From: JAYRWD01 sp041918255
GTDB lineage: Bacteria > Patescibacteriota > Dojkabacteria > B142 > WJKM01
NCBI GenBank assembly: GCA_041918255.1
Contig: JAYRWD010000058.1
Span: forward strand, 1-13,392
DNA length: 13,392 nucleotides
Direction: 5' to 3'
Shown here: positions 1 through 7,591 of the stretch, piece by piece
Position numbering within the stretch: position 1 is the first letter of the stretch
Layout of the letters: each line of letters opens with the position of its first letter
Made by a program: the position numbers and the translations under genes
Notes under the pieces: generated by a model
Database searches by the model: none
What the model was told of the DNA's origin: nothing
Seen by the model: the letters and a program-made list of their open reading frames with translations, nothing else

Positions 1-7
1 ATAGAAA

Positions 8-202
8 GTGAAAAGATATGGCTCTACGCCTCTGGAAATAATAAATGTTGACAGAATTGATAAGGATCCAAACAGGATAAGGGTGATAAATGACTTTGAG
101 ATCCACTTTTTCGTGCTTTGCAGAATTAATGCAACCCAAAGCTTACCAGGTGTATACTTTATCATTGTTATTTTAGAACGTACTTCAGTATGGGGAGAAT
201 AA
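8..202 (+). pseudogene. Possible remnant of a Wzt-type C-terminal (glycan-binding) domain
   Basis: A 64-codon open frame starts at GTG (8) directly after an in-frame TAG (2-4) and ends at TAA (200-202). The translation begins KRYGSTPLEIINVDRIDKD and continues with alternating hydrophobic beta-strand-like stretches to LERTSVWGE. Seen from memory, the opening (R-Y/W-G-S, then E-I-x-x-V) and the length up to the T-x-V-x-G turn resemble the first half of the beta-sandwich domain at the C-terminus of Wzt-type O-antigen ABC ATPases, which binds the exported glycan. That domain is normally about twice this length, so this would be a truncated or nonsense-split copy; its ATPase part would lie upstream of the window. 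The end overlaps the start of the ABC exporter by 13 bases. It could also be a chance frame; the family match is my recollection and not a search result. Confidence 0.35.
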
Positions 203-1998
203 AAAAGATTACAAAACTATATGGCGAGATTTTTCAAACCCTGAAATTGGCTTATGAGATAAGCGGTGGTCTATTGATAATGTACTATTTTACCGCTATG
301 CTCGGCGCAGTAACACCTGTTTTGCTAGGGTTTATGTATAAGATTTTTTTAGACAAGGTAATAGATGTTCAAGGGATTGGTGTTAGCAATCTTTCGATAA
401 CATTGGTAGGGATTTTTTTGGGTTATTTGACTGTACAACTAGTTAATGTTGTCTCTTATTGGGGGCTTAATGTGGGTTACTACGATTACCTTCTTCGCAA
501 CAGACTTCAAACCGGGTTGATGCGTAAATTTGTCGAGAAGCTCTGTTCGCTGGACATGGAACATTTAGAGAATTCTGAGGTCCAGAATCTAATCGCAAAG
601 GTCCGTGATTCATATCTGTGGCAGGTTCCTGACTTTGTACGGGTATTCAATTATCTTTTCGCAGATATTGTGGGAGGAGTTATCGCGTTTATTGCTTTAA
701 TCCAATTTGGCTGGTGGGTGCCTTTGCTTTTTTTCAGCGCATTCCTGCCGCGATTTTATTTCAAATTGAAAAATGGAATATTTGTCTGGTCTATGTATGG
801 CTCAGGTGCGCCACAGGCGAAGAAGTTGTGGTACCTTGGTTGGCTTCTTACCGATAAATTACCTATTGTTGAGACTCGAGTTTTTCAATCTCAAGAGATT
901 TTGATGCGAAAGTTAATTGATATTCAAGAATATTTATTTGATTTAAACAAAAAACCTCTTGATAATTATCGATGGGTGCTTATTTTTGCTCCGATATTTG
1001 AAGGAATTTTTTTTGCGGCGATAATTTTAATATTCTTACCAAATGCGGTAAGTGGGGCAATGACGATAGGCACATTGACCTTTCTGATAAATACCCTAGA
1101 TAATTTGCGTATTAATTGCGCTTGGGGAGCAGCACATTTGGGAGAGGTCTATGAGAAAAGTTTATTCATAAATCCATTTTTTGAATTATTAAATTTGCCA
1201 AGACTTATCAAAGAAAAATCCCATTCACATGTTCTGCGGAATCTACAACCACCGACTATTGAATTTCGGAATGTATCGTTCATTTATCCCGGGTCCGGTG
1301 AAACTGTTTTACATAATGTGAGTTTTACAATTCAGCCCGGCGAAAATGTCGCATTGGTTGGGAAAAACGGTGCTGGAAAATCTACATTAGTTAAACTTCT
1401 TTGTAGGTTTTACGATCCCACGTCAGGTGAGATTTCCATTGATGGGGTGAATTTAAAGGAAGTTAATCTAAAAAGCTGGTATGGGCGTGTGGGAATTCTA
1501 TTTCAAGATTTTATGCGTTATCATTTTTCCGCGAAGGAGAATATTATGCTTGGCAGACCTGGGTTGTATGATGAAGAAAAAATGGTAGAAGCAGCGAAGA
1601 AGGCAGGGATTCATGAGTTTATCGAAAAACTTCCTGATAAATATGAACAGATTTTTGGAAGAGAGTTCGAAGACGGAATGGAAATGTCGGGCGGACAATG
1701 GCAAAAACTTTCAATCGCGCGAGCTTTGTACAAAAATGCTTCTGTTCTAATATTGGATGAACCAACCAGTTCTTTGGATGCCCAAGCGGAATTTGAAATA
1801 TTTAACAGTTTAAATGAGCAATATGAAGATAAAACATTACTATTTGTTTCACACAGATTTTCGACTGTAAGAAATGCTGATCATATTATTGTATTCGAGG
1901 GTGGTAAGGTAATTGAAGAGGGAACTCACCAAGAGTTGATCGAAAGAAATGGCGAGTATTATAAGATGTTTAGTATCCAGGCGAAGGGGTATAAATAG
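190..1998 (+). CDS. ABC exporter half-transporter (fused permease and ATPase)
   Basis: A complete 602-residue ABC transporter with the exporter layout: an N-terminal membrane domain (hydrophobic spans near residues 28-50, 66-88, 155-185, 262-284 and 290-302) followed by a nucleotide-binding domain from about residue 355. All ATPase motifs are present: Walker A GKNGAGKST (391-399), Q-loop Gln439, signature MSGGQ (499-503), Walker B LILDEP with Asp523/Glu524, D-loop SSLDA and switch His555. It should work as a homodimer, or with an unseen partner, in the cytoplasmic membrane, exporting a lipid, glycan precursor or peptide; substrate cannot be told from sequence. No Shine-Dalgarno sequence precedes ATG 190, but the protein start matches family length. 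The 3' end is 4 bases from the end of the convergent isoaspartate methyltransferase. A Wzt-like fragment immediately upstream hints at an envelope-glycan context. Confidence 0.93.
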   Translation: MGRIKKITKLYGEIFQTLKLAYEISGGLLIMYYFTAMLGAVTPVLLGFMYKIFLDKVIDVQGIGVSNLSITLVGIFLGYLTVQLVNVVSYWGLNVGYYDYLLRNRLQTGLMRKFVEKLCSLDMEHLENSEVQNLIAKVRDSYLWQVPDFVRVFNYLFADIVGGVIAFIALIQFGWWVPLLFFSAFLPRFYFKLKNGIFVWSMYGSGAPQAKKLWYLGWLLTDKLPIVETRVFQSQEILMRKLIDIQEYLFDLNKKPLDNYRWVLIFAPIFEGIFFAAIILIFLPNAVSGAMTIGTLTFLINTLDNLRINCAWGAAHLGEVYEKSLFINPFFELLNLPRLIKEKSHSHVLRNLQPPTIEFRNVSFIYPGSGETVLHNVSFTIQPGENVALVGKNGAGKSTLVKLLCRFYDPTSGEISIDGVNLKEVNLKSWYGRVGILFQDFMRYHFSAKENIMLGRPGLYDEEKMVEAAKKAGIHEFIEKLPDKYEQIFGREFEDGMEMSGGQWQKLSIARALYKNASVLILDEPTSSLDAQAEFEIFNSLNEQYEDKTLLFVSHRFSTVRNADHIIVFEGGKVIEEGTHQELIERNGEYYKMFSIQAKGYK

Positions 1999-2002
1999 TA
2001 CT

Positions 2003-2641
2003 TTAGTTTTGCACTAACTTAACAAATACAAATCCGGGATATTCTTCTGTTGATATTTCACCGTTGTCATTTTTAAAGACTCTCCAGATTGACTGCTGAA
2101 TCGGTATTACCAATATGCCATCTGATTTAAGTTGTTTGTATAGCTTTATCGGCATATATTCGGCGCTTGCCGAAACCAAAATACGATCAAATTTTTCTTC
2201 CGGTAGTCCTAGAATTCCTTTTTTGGCCTTTAAAATTTCTGCGTTTAGATTTGGATACTTCGCAAGATTATCATTCCCAAATTTGACAAGTTCTTCAATG
2301 ATTTCCAACCCTGTCACCATTCCAGTTTCTCCCACGATATTTGCTAGGATGGCTGTAGTCCAGCCGGAACCAGACCCGATATCTAGTATTTTCTGTCCCT
2401 TTTTAGGTTGCAGTAACTCCAGCATGAAAGCAACCGTATAGGGTTGAGAAATGGTTTGTCCGAAACCTATTTGCTGCGGTGTATCAGAGTAAATTACAAT
2501 CTCCGGTGTATCTTTGTTTACGAAATCCCTTCTGTCTATTGCAATGAATGCTTGAATAATCGAATTTGTTCTTAAAACACCGGACCTGATCAATTCGTCA
2601 ATAAGTCCTTTATTGTTTGAGTTTATATTTGAAACTGACAT
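2003..2641 (-). CDS. pcm: Protein-L-isoaspartate O-methyltransferase
   Basis: Encodes 212 residues, the usual size of bacterial PIMT. The enzyme uses S-adenosylmethionine to methylate L-isoaspartyl residues that form by spontaneous ageing of Asn and Asp, the first step in returning them to L-aspartate; it acts in the cytosol. Visible features: the family-specific segment GQTISQPYTVAFMLELL (61-77), SAM motif I ILDIGSGSGWTTAIL (85-99), an acidic residue at Glu113 for the ribose, FDRILVSASA (151-160), and LKSDGILVIPI (171-181). The N-terminal 25 residues (start MSVSNINSNN) are compatible with the family. It is convergent with the ABC exporter and divergent from the AlkD-like gene, with a 127-bp shared upstream region. 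It is not part of an operon. Confidence 0.93.
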   Translation of the reverse strand: MSVSNINSNNKGLIDELIRSGVLRTNSIIQAFIAIDRRDFVNKDTPEIVIYSDTPQQIGFGQTISQPYTVAFMLELLQPKKGQKILDIGSGSGWTTAILANIVGETGMVTGLEIIEELVKFGNDNLAKYPNLNAEILKAKKGILGLPEEKFDRILVSASAEYMPIKLYKQLKSDGILVIPIQQSIWRVFKNDNGEISTEEYPGFVFVKLVQN

Positions 2642-2667
2642 TTTCGTGTTTCTTGAAGTTAATATAT

Positions 2668-2697
2668 TTTATAGATAATCGAATGTTATTGAAACAA
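2668..2697 (-). promoter_or_regulatory. Putative promoter for the isoaspartate methyltransferase
   Basis: On the minus strand a -35-like TTGTTT (2697-2692) and a -10-like TATAAA (2673-2668) are separated by 18 bases, which would give a leader of about 20 nt before the ATG at 2641. The -35 match is weak and the region is very AT-rich, so chance occurrence is likely enough to keep confidence low. Confidence 0.3.
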
Positions 2698-2768
2698 AAT
2701 TATTAAAACCTAATTCCAATTCTATTTTGAAAATGGTATAAAACGGTATCGAATTAATTTTTATTTTC

Positions 2769-3482
2769 ATGGTGATGAACACCCTTGATGAGATAAAGGA
2801 TGAAATTAGAAGGAATGGAGTTGAAGAAAAAATTGAGGCCTATCAGAAGTTTTTTAAGACAGGGAAAGGCGAATACGGTCATGGGGATAAATTTCTTGGC
2901 TTAAATGTACCGACCCAGAGAAGAATTGCCAGAGAATATTTTTCGAAAGTGTCTCTTGATGAAATCAAAAATCTTTTAAAAAGCTCTTTTCACGAAGAAC
3001 GATTAACAGCTTTGTTGATGTTAGTTTTTAAGTTTGAAAAAGGCAATGTTGAAGGCAAGAAGAAAATTGTTGACTTTTATCTTGCGAACATTGATAGAGT
3101 AAATAATTGGGATTTGGTAGATCATACCTCGAGTACAATACTGGGAACTTATTTGGTTAATAAAAAAGATAGGGCTATTCTCTATAAACTAGCAAAATCA
3201 CAAAATTTGTGGCAACAAAGAGTAGCCGTAATATCCACATTAGCCTTTATTCAACAGAAAGATTTTGATGACATTTTGAAACTAACAAAAATATTCCTTA
3301 CCCATAAACATGATCTGATGCACAAAGCAGTGGGGTGGATGTTGCGTGAGGTAGGGAAAAAAGACAAGTCAGTTTTACTGGGGTTTCTTGAGACATACTC
3401 TAAACAAATGCCACGTACTATGCTGAGATATGCGATTGAGAGATTAGATGAGGGGGAAAGGCGAAGATATATGCAGAGATAG
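2769..3482 (+). CDS. alkD: AlkD-like DNA alkylation repair protein (HEAT-like DNA glycosylase)
   Basis: The 237-residue product is all-alpha with repeated helical hairpins, as in the AlkD family of DNA glycosylases that excise positively charged alkylated bases such as N7-alkylguanine and N3-alkyladenine. Segments recognised: GKGEYGHGDKFLGLNVP (32-48, the conserved entry segment), NNWDLVDHT (112-120), LWQQRVAVIST (147-157) and HDLMHKAVGWMLREVGK (181-197). Trp114, Asp118, Arg151 and Trp190 occupy the places of the catalytic-pocket residues Trp109, Asp113, Arg148 and Trp187 known for the Bacillus cereus enzyme (numbers from memory). The first codons offer ATG 2769, GTG 2772 and ATG 2775; none has a Shine-Dalgarno sequence, so the first five residues are uncertain. 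It is a monocistronic gene, first in the run of plus-strand accessory genes. Confidence 0.9.
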   Translation: MVMNTLDEIKDEIRRNGVEEKIEAYQKFFKTGKGEYGHGDKFLGLNVPTQRRIAREYFSKVSLDEIKNLLKSSFHEERLTALLMLVFKFEKGNVEGKKKIVDFYLANIDRVNNWDLVDHTSSTILGTYLVNKKDRAILYKLAKSQNLWQQRVAVISTLAFIQQKDFDDILKLTKIFLTHKHDLMHKAVGWMLREVGKKDKSVLLGFLETYSKQMPRTMLRYAIERLDEGERRRYMQR

Positions 3483-3495
3483 TAGTTTTTGTGAT

Positions 3496-3509
3496 AATCG
3501 GATCCGATT
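3496..3509. repeat. Perfect 14-bp palindrome
   Basis: AATCGGATCCGATT reads the same on both strands, 14 bases after the AlkD-like stop codon. There is no loop and no T-tract, so it is not a terminator. It could be a dimeric regulator site or the tip of a larger cruciform; no other copy was noticed in the window. Confidence 0.35.
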
Positions 3510-3568
3510 CGAAAATGTTATTCACGCAATTACTTTCCTAGGCGTTTGTAAATAGGTCAATAGGAGAT

Positions 3569-3604
3569 TAACATTACGGTAGCATGCCTAATATTTAAGT
3601 GTTA
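3569..3604 (+). repeat. Short inverted repeat between the AlkD-like and hydrolase genes
   Basis: TAACA (3569-3573) pairs with TGTTA (3600-3604), and inside it TTA/TAA and GG/CC can also pair around GCATG. The left AAC and right GTT ends follow the same pattern as the longer palindromes at 4301 and 6698, but at 36 bases this is shorter than a normal attC site. It may be a degenerate member of the series or unrelated. Confidence 0.2.
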
Positions 3605-3618
3605 CAGGAGCTCGTAAA

Positions 3619-3678
3619 ATGAGGAATTATATCCAATTTGTTTTTCTTGCTCGAAAAATACAAACTCTATTTACCTAG
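3619..3678 (+). CDS. Possible 19-codon leader ORF with strong ribosome binding site
   Basis: AGGAG at 3606-3610 lies 8 bases before ATG 3619, the best-spaced Shine-Dalgarno sequence seen in this window. The frame reads MRNYIQFVFLARKIQTLFT and stops at TAG 3676-3678, 16 bases before the hydrolase ATG at 3695. It may be a leader peptide that brings ribosomes to the hydrolase start, or a short independent gene. No family is recognised, and it may simply be a chance combination. Confidence 0.25.
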   Translation: MRNYIQFVFLARKIQTLFT

Positions 3679-3694
3679 CAAAGTTAGCAATAGT

Positions 3695-4255
3695 ATGAAG
3701 GCAATAATTATTCCAGGGAATTACAATACAGACATCACGGAAAATTGGTTTCAAAGTGTCAAAAGCGGACTTCAGAGGTTGGGATTAGATGTGATCGCGG
3801 AAAATATGCCAGATCCTGATTTGGCTAGAAAAGAATATTGGCTCCCTTTCATCAAAGAAAAATTATCAACTGAAGATGCAATTTTGATTGGTCATTCCTC
3901 TGGTGCTGTCGCAATTCTAAGATATCTTGAGGAAAATAAGGGTAAACTTGCTATTTTAGTTGGTGTTTATTATACAGATTTGGAAGATGAACATGAAAAG
4001 AAAAGTGGTTATTTCGACGAAGTTTGGAAGTGGGACACAATCAAAAGTAATACTAAAAAGATTGTAATTTTTGCTTCGAAAGATGACCCCTATATCCCAA
4101 TTTCTGAAGCACAATATATCAAAGATAAACTGGATGCTGAATACCATGAATTTAACGATGAAGGACACTTTGGATCGGATGTAAATAAAACAGAATTTCC
4201 TGAAATAGTTACAGCAGTTCAAAAGTTTATTGAGTCCCCAAAAATCAAATTCTAA
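3695..4255 (+). CDS. RBBP9/YdeN-like alpha/beta serine hydrolase
   Basis: A 186-residue cytosolic alpha/beta hydrolase of the RBBP9/YdeN type. The start MKAIIIPGNY is typical of the family, which is why ATG 3695 is preferred over an in-frame TTG at 3638. Catalytic elements: the nucleophile elbow ILIGHSSGA with Ser68, the acid in ASKDDPYIP (Asp131 most likely), and His158 in NDEGHFG. Members are small carboxylesterase-like enzymes with poorly defined substrates, so only serine hydrolase activity is inferred. The gene is followed 45 bases later by an attC-like palindrome. No strong Shine-Dalgarno sequence precedes the ATG; a short upstream ORF with a good one ends 16 bases before it. Confidence 0.87.
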   Translation: MKAIIIPGNYNTDITENWFQSVKSGLQRLGLDVIAENMPDPDLARKEYWLPFIKEKLSTEDAILIGHSSGAVAILRYLEENKGKLAILVGVYYTDLEDEHEKKSGYFDEVWKWDTIKSNTKKIVIFASKDDPYIPISEAQYIKDKLDAEYHEFNDEGHFGSDVNKTEFPEIVTAVQKFIESPKIKF

Positions 4256-4300
4256 AGTTTCCCTTTTCGATGTTGCACTAAATTTTAATTCTTCAGGAAA

Positions 4301-4400
4301 TATAACACGTCTTATGGGGTCCCGCTCGGTTGCACAGGGCTCTCCCATATTTTGTTCTGTTTCACTCCGCAAAACATCGCATACACAAAAACGTTATATG
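4301..4400 (+). repeat. attC-like imperfect palindrome (copy 1)
   Basis: The left end TATAAC followed by GT (with a two-base bulge) pairs with the right end ACGTTATA (4391-4398). A second inner pairing is TATG (4313-4316) with CATA (4380-4383). The right half AACATCGCATACAC, then AAAAACGTTATA, closely matches the element after the PEP-synthase-like gene (AACATCACATACAC, then GGGGATGTTAGA). The left halves also share TATG-S-GGT and a CGG-TT stretch. A left AAC box, an internal arm, a variable middle and a right GTT box are the arrangement of integron attC recombination sites. The right box GTTATAT departs from the GTTRRRY consensus. It lies 45 bases after the hydrolase stop in the same orientation as the gene. 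Confidence 0.45.
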
Positions 4401-4462
4401 CAATTTAAAGATTATTTTTCTAGCGGAGATCAGAGTTGGTAGGTTTCCTAGGAAAAGTGAAC

Positions 4463-4492
4463 TTGATTTTTATTGTTTTGTAAGCGGATAAT
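4463..4492 (+). promoter_or_regulatory. Putative promoter of the PEP-synthase-like gene
   Basis: TTGATT (4463-4468, four of six consensus bases) and GATAAT (4487-4492, five of six) are 18 bases apart. Transcription from here would give a leader of about 60 nt before ATG 4559. The gene-free stretch 4256-4558 otherwise holds only the palindrome at 4301-4400. Confidence 0.4.
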
Positions 4493-4558
4493 AGAGCATT
4501 CTCTTCATGGCATCATAAAAAAAGTTACTTACAAATTTTCTAGGTTTAGTTCCGAAAT

Positions 4559-6658
4559 ATGGCACAAACACTAATCAAAAGGTTTAACCAGATCTCAAAG
4601 GAAGATACGAAGCTTGCGGGAGGAAAGGGCGCTTCTCTTGGAGAGATGACTCAAGCAGGAATTCCAGTCCCTGAGGGTTTTGTAATTCTCTCTAGCGTTT
4701 TTGATCAAGTGATTGGAAAGAATAATTTGAATATCGAGATAGAAGATATTTTAGATAAAGTTAATTCAAAGAAAGGACATACGCTTGAAACTGCCTCTAG
4801 GAAAATTCAGGAGATGATTCTATCCACGGAAATGTCCGAAGATATTCAAACGGAAATTTTGGAATCTTACAAGAATTTAAACTGCACATTTGTTGCTGTT
4901 CGCTCCTCTGCAACATCAGAAGATTCAGCTTCAGCGGCTTGGGCTGGACAATTAGATAGCTTTCTGAACACTAACGAATTAACCTTATTGGAAAATGTGA
5001 AAAAGTGTTGGGCTTCTTTGTTTACTCCCAGAGCGATTCTTTATAGATTTGAACAAAAGTTAAACAAAGATAAAATTTCTATTTCCGTTGTCGTGCAGAA
5101 AATGGTTGATTCAGAAGAATCAGGAATTGCTTTTTCTGTTCATCCTATTACTCAGGACGTAAATCAAATTATCATCGAAGCTGGTTTTGGTTTGGGCGAA
5201 GCTATTGTCTCCGGCTCAATCACACCGGATGACTATGTTGTAGATAAAAGCAAAGTCAAGATTCTGGGTATTAATATCAATGAACAAAACAAGGCACTCT
5301 ATAAAAAAGACAAGGGCGGAAATGAATGGAAAGAATTAGGAGAAAAAGGAAAGAAACAAGTTTTAACTGAAAAAGAGATTATTGAATTAGCTAAATTGAT
5401 TATAAAAATCGAAAAACACTATGGTTTTCCTTGTGATATTGAGTGGGCAAGGGAAAAGGGAAGATTTTATATTTTGCAGAGCAGACCAATTACAACGTTA
5501 AACAGGAAAAATGCGGAATCAGTGAGAAAAGAGCTAGAAGAAATAAAAATAATAAATAAAAGAGGACCCCTTGAATTGGTCGTATCTTATCCACCCCAAA
5601 ATGTCTTACTATTAGAATATATGTGTTCCTTTTCTTATAGCAGGGACAATCCCGCATACGCAATAATGAATTATAAACCAGGACAAACAGCTGTTATTTT
5701 GCAAGAAAAACAATTTGAGGTATGGACAAATCCCAAAGATAAACCACTAATAAAAGATCAAAAAAAGATAGGCATAATTGATAGAAACAGTAGAGAGTTT
5801 TGTTCATACGCCAAAAAAGAACTCAAGAAAGTTATTGATATTACGGATTCAGAATTAAGTAGTTCGACCAAATTTATACAGACATTAGACCAAGTAAACA
5901 AGTTAAATCGAAAGGTGTATTGGTATTTTACACTTTATATTGAAGAGTGCTTTGTGACGAGGAATGAGAAGCTTATTTATCAGCTTCAAAAAACGAGAAT
6001 GTTATTCGATGATCTTACATCAAAATATTTATGGAAAACGTTTGATAGGCTGATTGAAGTTTTAATAAATGTTTATAAGATTCCTGAAGAAATGACCAAA
6101 TGGGCTACGACTAAAGAAGTTGTTGATTTGGTTAGAAATCCAAGCCATCTTAATATGTATCATTCAATTATAGATAGACCAATCGCGTGGATAATTATTA
6201 ATGGCGAGCCAACTACCGTTATAGGTGAAAAAGTTAAAAAAATTAGAGAGTATCTCCACAGACAGGACCCATTTAAGATAAAAGAAAAGCAAAGTTTGTC
6301 TGAGAATTTGATAAAAGGGTTCATTGGGAATAAAGGATACGCTATAGGCGAGATACAGAAGATATTGCCAGAAGATTTTGGAAATAAAAATAAATTAAAG
6401 GAGTTATTAAACAAAGATAATTATATCCTTGTAACCTCTATGACTATTCCCGAGGCAGTAATTTATTTTAAGAATGCAAAAGCTTTTATTACTGATGAAG
6501 GAGGAATTACATGTCATGCGGCTATTATTGCGAGAGAAATGGGCATACCTTGCGTAATTGGCACAAAGATTGCCACGAGGGTTTTGGATAACGGTGATAA
6601 AGTTGAAGTTGACGCAAATCATGGTGTAATTAAAATTCTAAAAAGAGCAAAGAGATAG
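4559..6658 (+). CDS. PEP-synthase-like swivelling phosphotransferase with unrecognised middle domain
   Basis: A 699-residue protein. Residues 1 to about 318 are the PPDK/PEP-synthase ATP-binding domain: LAGGKGASLGEMTQAGIPVP, VAVRSSATSEDSASAAWAGQ, SGIAFSVHP, IIIEAGFGLGEAIVSGSITPD and DIEWAREKGRFYILQSRPIT are all conserved. Residues about 588-699 are the swivelling phosphohistidine domain, ending in TDEGGITCHAAIIAREMGIP with the phospho-acceptor His653. The C-terminal PEP/pyruvate TIM barrel of true PEP synthase (about 790 residues) is absent. Instead, roughly 260 residues I do not recognise (about 325-585) sit between the two domains. That order, ATP domain then acceptor domain then His domain, is the one known for rifampicin phosphotransferase, whose middle domain is larger. 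I infer an ATP-dependent dikinase-type phosphorylation of an unknown acceptor. The gene is flanked on both sides by homologous attC-like palindromes. Confidence 0.85.
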   Translation: MAQTLIKRFNQISKEDTKLAGGKGASLGEMTQAGIPVPEGFVILSSVFDQVIGKNNLNIEIEDILDKVNSKKGHTLETASRKIQEMILSTEMSEDIQTEILESYKNLNCTFVAVRSSATSEDSASAAWAGQLDSFLNTNELTLLENVKKCWASLFTPRAILYRFEQKLNKDKISISVVVQKMVDSEESGIAFSVHPITQDVNQIIIEAGFGLGEAIVSGSITPDDYVVDKSKVKILGININEQNKALYKKDKGGNEWKELGEKGKKQVLTEKEIIELAKLIIKIEKHYGFPCDIEWAREKGRFYILQSRPITTLNRKNAESVRKELEEIKIINKRGPLELVVSYPPQNVLLLEYMCSFSYSRDNPAYAIMNYKPGQTAVILQEKQFEVWTNPKDKPLIKDQKKIGIIDRNSREFCSYAKKELKKVIDITDSELSSSTKFIQTLDQVNKLNRKVYWYFTLYIEECFVTRNEKLIYQLQKTRMLFDDLTSKYLWKTFDRLIEVLINVYKIPEEMTKWATTKEVVDLVRNPSHLNMYHSIIDRPIAWIIINGEPTTVIGEKVKKIREYLHRQDPFKIKEKQSLSENLIKGFIGNKGYAIGEIQKILPEDFGNKNKLKELLNKDNYILVTSMTIPEAVIYFKNAKAFITDEGGITCHAAIIAREMGIPCVIGTKIATRVLDNGDKVEVDANHGVIKILKRAKR

Positions 6659-6697
6659 GAATTATAAAAAAATAAATTTCATCTTATTTGGTTCTCT

Positions 6698-6816
6698 TGA
6701 CACCCCATATGCGGTTCGGGTTCAGCTTGTCCTTACCCACAATTGGCGATGCGACAAGTAGTTTATGCTAAAATTATTTCATCACCAAACATCACATACA
6801 CGGGGATGTTAGACAA
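6698..6816 (+). repeat. attC-like imperfect palindrome (copy 2)
   Basis: The left arm TTGACA-CCCC-A-TATG (6698-6711) pairs with the right arm CATACACGGGGATGTTA (6795-6811): TGACA with TGTTA (one G-T pair), CCCC with GGGG, and TATG with CATA, leaving an unpaired A in the right arm. Inside, CTTGTC and GACAAG form a further 6-bp stem. The right end GTTAGAC (6809-6815) fits the attC core consensus GTTRRRY. The left box is TTGAC where AAC would be expected. It is homologous to copy 1 at 4301-4400, begins 40 bases after the PEP-synthase-like stop codon, and points in the same direction. Positions 6817-6877 up to the next gene are AT-rich with no clear promoter. Confidence 0.5.
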
Positions 6817-6877
6817 AATTGAGTTTGAATAGAGTTTAAATAGGCAAATTATTTTTTGAAACATAAATATAACAAAA

Positions 6878-7540
6878 ATGAAAAAATCAATGGATTTATT
6901 CGGACAGGCATTATATGACCGTTTCAAAGGGGAAAGGTATCCTTTTTATATTGAAGTTTATGGAGACAAACAAGAACATAAACTTGATAGATATTTTAGA
7001 TCAGTAGATGAATTATCAAAAGTTGAAAAAAAACTTATATCTATGTGTTTCGGAAAGATTCTTGATATCGGATGTGGAACTGGAAACTACATCCCCGCAT
7101 TAGAAAAGAAAGGTAAGGTTATTGGTATTGATATCTCGCCCAAAGTTATAGATGTTGCAAGAAAAATGGGAATTAAGAATTGTTTCATAGCTGACATTTA
7201 TTCTTATGATGAAACAAAAAAATTTGATACCATCACAATGTTTGAAAATAATCTAGGTATGGGAGAAACGATTGATGGGACAATAAAACTTTTAAGAAAA
7301 ATATCAAATTTACTTCACAAAGATGGACAATTATTAATAATTTTATCTGGAAGAGCAAAAGATAAAGATTATTTGGAGACCGTATTAGTACCAATTTACA
7401 AGGATACTAGAGGAGAAAAGTTTAAATGGATAAATTTTAATCCAAGATACCTTACAAAACTTTGTAATAAAATGAATTTCAATTTAAATATTATAAGTGG
7501 AAATAAATATTATTCATTAGTTAAGATAACAAAAAAATAG
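6878..7540 (+). CDS. Class I SAM-dependent methyltransferase
   Basis: A 220-residue Rossmann-fold methyltransferase. Motif I is ILDIGCGTGN (61-70), the ribose-binding acidic residue is Asp85 in VIGIDISP, and ADIYSYDETKKFDTIT (105-120) covers motifs II and III. FENNLGMGETIDGTIKLLRK (122-141) resembles a conserved stretch in a widespread family of uncharacterised methyltransferases, followed by KDGQLLIIL (148-156). The substrate is unknown; the small size and lack of extra domains fit a small-molecule or lipid acceptor. There is no Shine-Dalgarno sequence before the ATG; the leader is A/T only. The gene lies between an attC-like palindrome on its 5' side and a hairpin plus a small membrane-anchored protein gene on its 3' side. 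Confidence 0.88.
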   Translation: MKKSMDLFGQALYDRFKGERYPFYIEVYGDKQEHKLDRYFRSVDELSKVEKKLISMCFGKILDIGCGTGNYIPALEKKGKVIGIDISPKVIDVARKMGIKNCFIADIYSYDETKKFDTITMFENNLGMGETIDGTIKLLRKISNLLHKDGQLLIILSGRAKDKDYLETVLVPIYKDTRGEKFKWINFNPRYLTKLCNKMNFNLNIISGNKYYSLVKITKK

Positions 7541-7549
7541 TTTATCAAA

Positions 7550-7577
7550 AATAATAAATTTGGGCTCAAATATTATT
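7550..7577 (+). terminator. AT-rich hairpin after the methyltransferase
   Basis: AATAAT plus ATTTG (with an AA bulge, 7550-7562) pairs with CAAATATTATT (7567-7577) around a GGCT loop. It lies 10 bases after the methyltransferase stop and is followed by ATTTATAC, which is a poor U-tract. It could be a weak terminator or an mRNA 3'-end stabiliser within a two-gene unit. Confidence 0.35.
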
Positions 7578-7591
7578 TATTTATACTCAAT

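Noticed and set aside
3956..4372. 138-codon antisense open frame over the hydrolase gene
   Set aside because: The plus strand encodes a clear serine hydrolase with catalytic triad; the antisense translation has no recognisable features.
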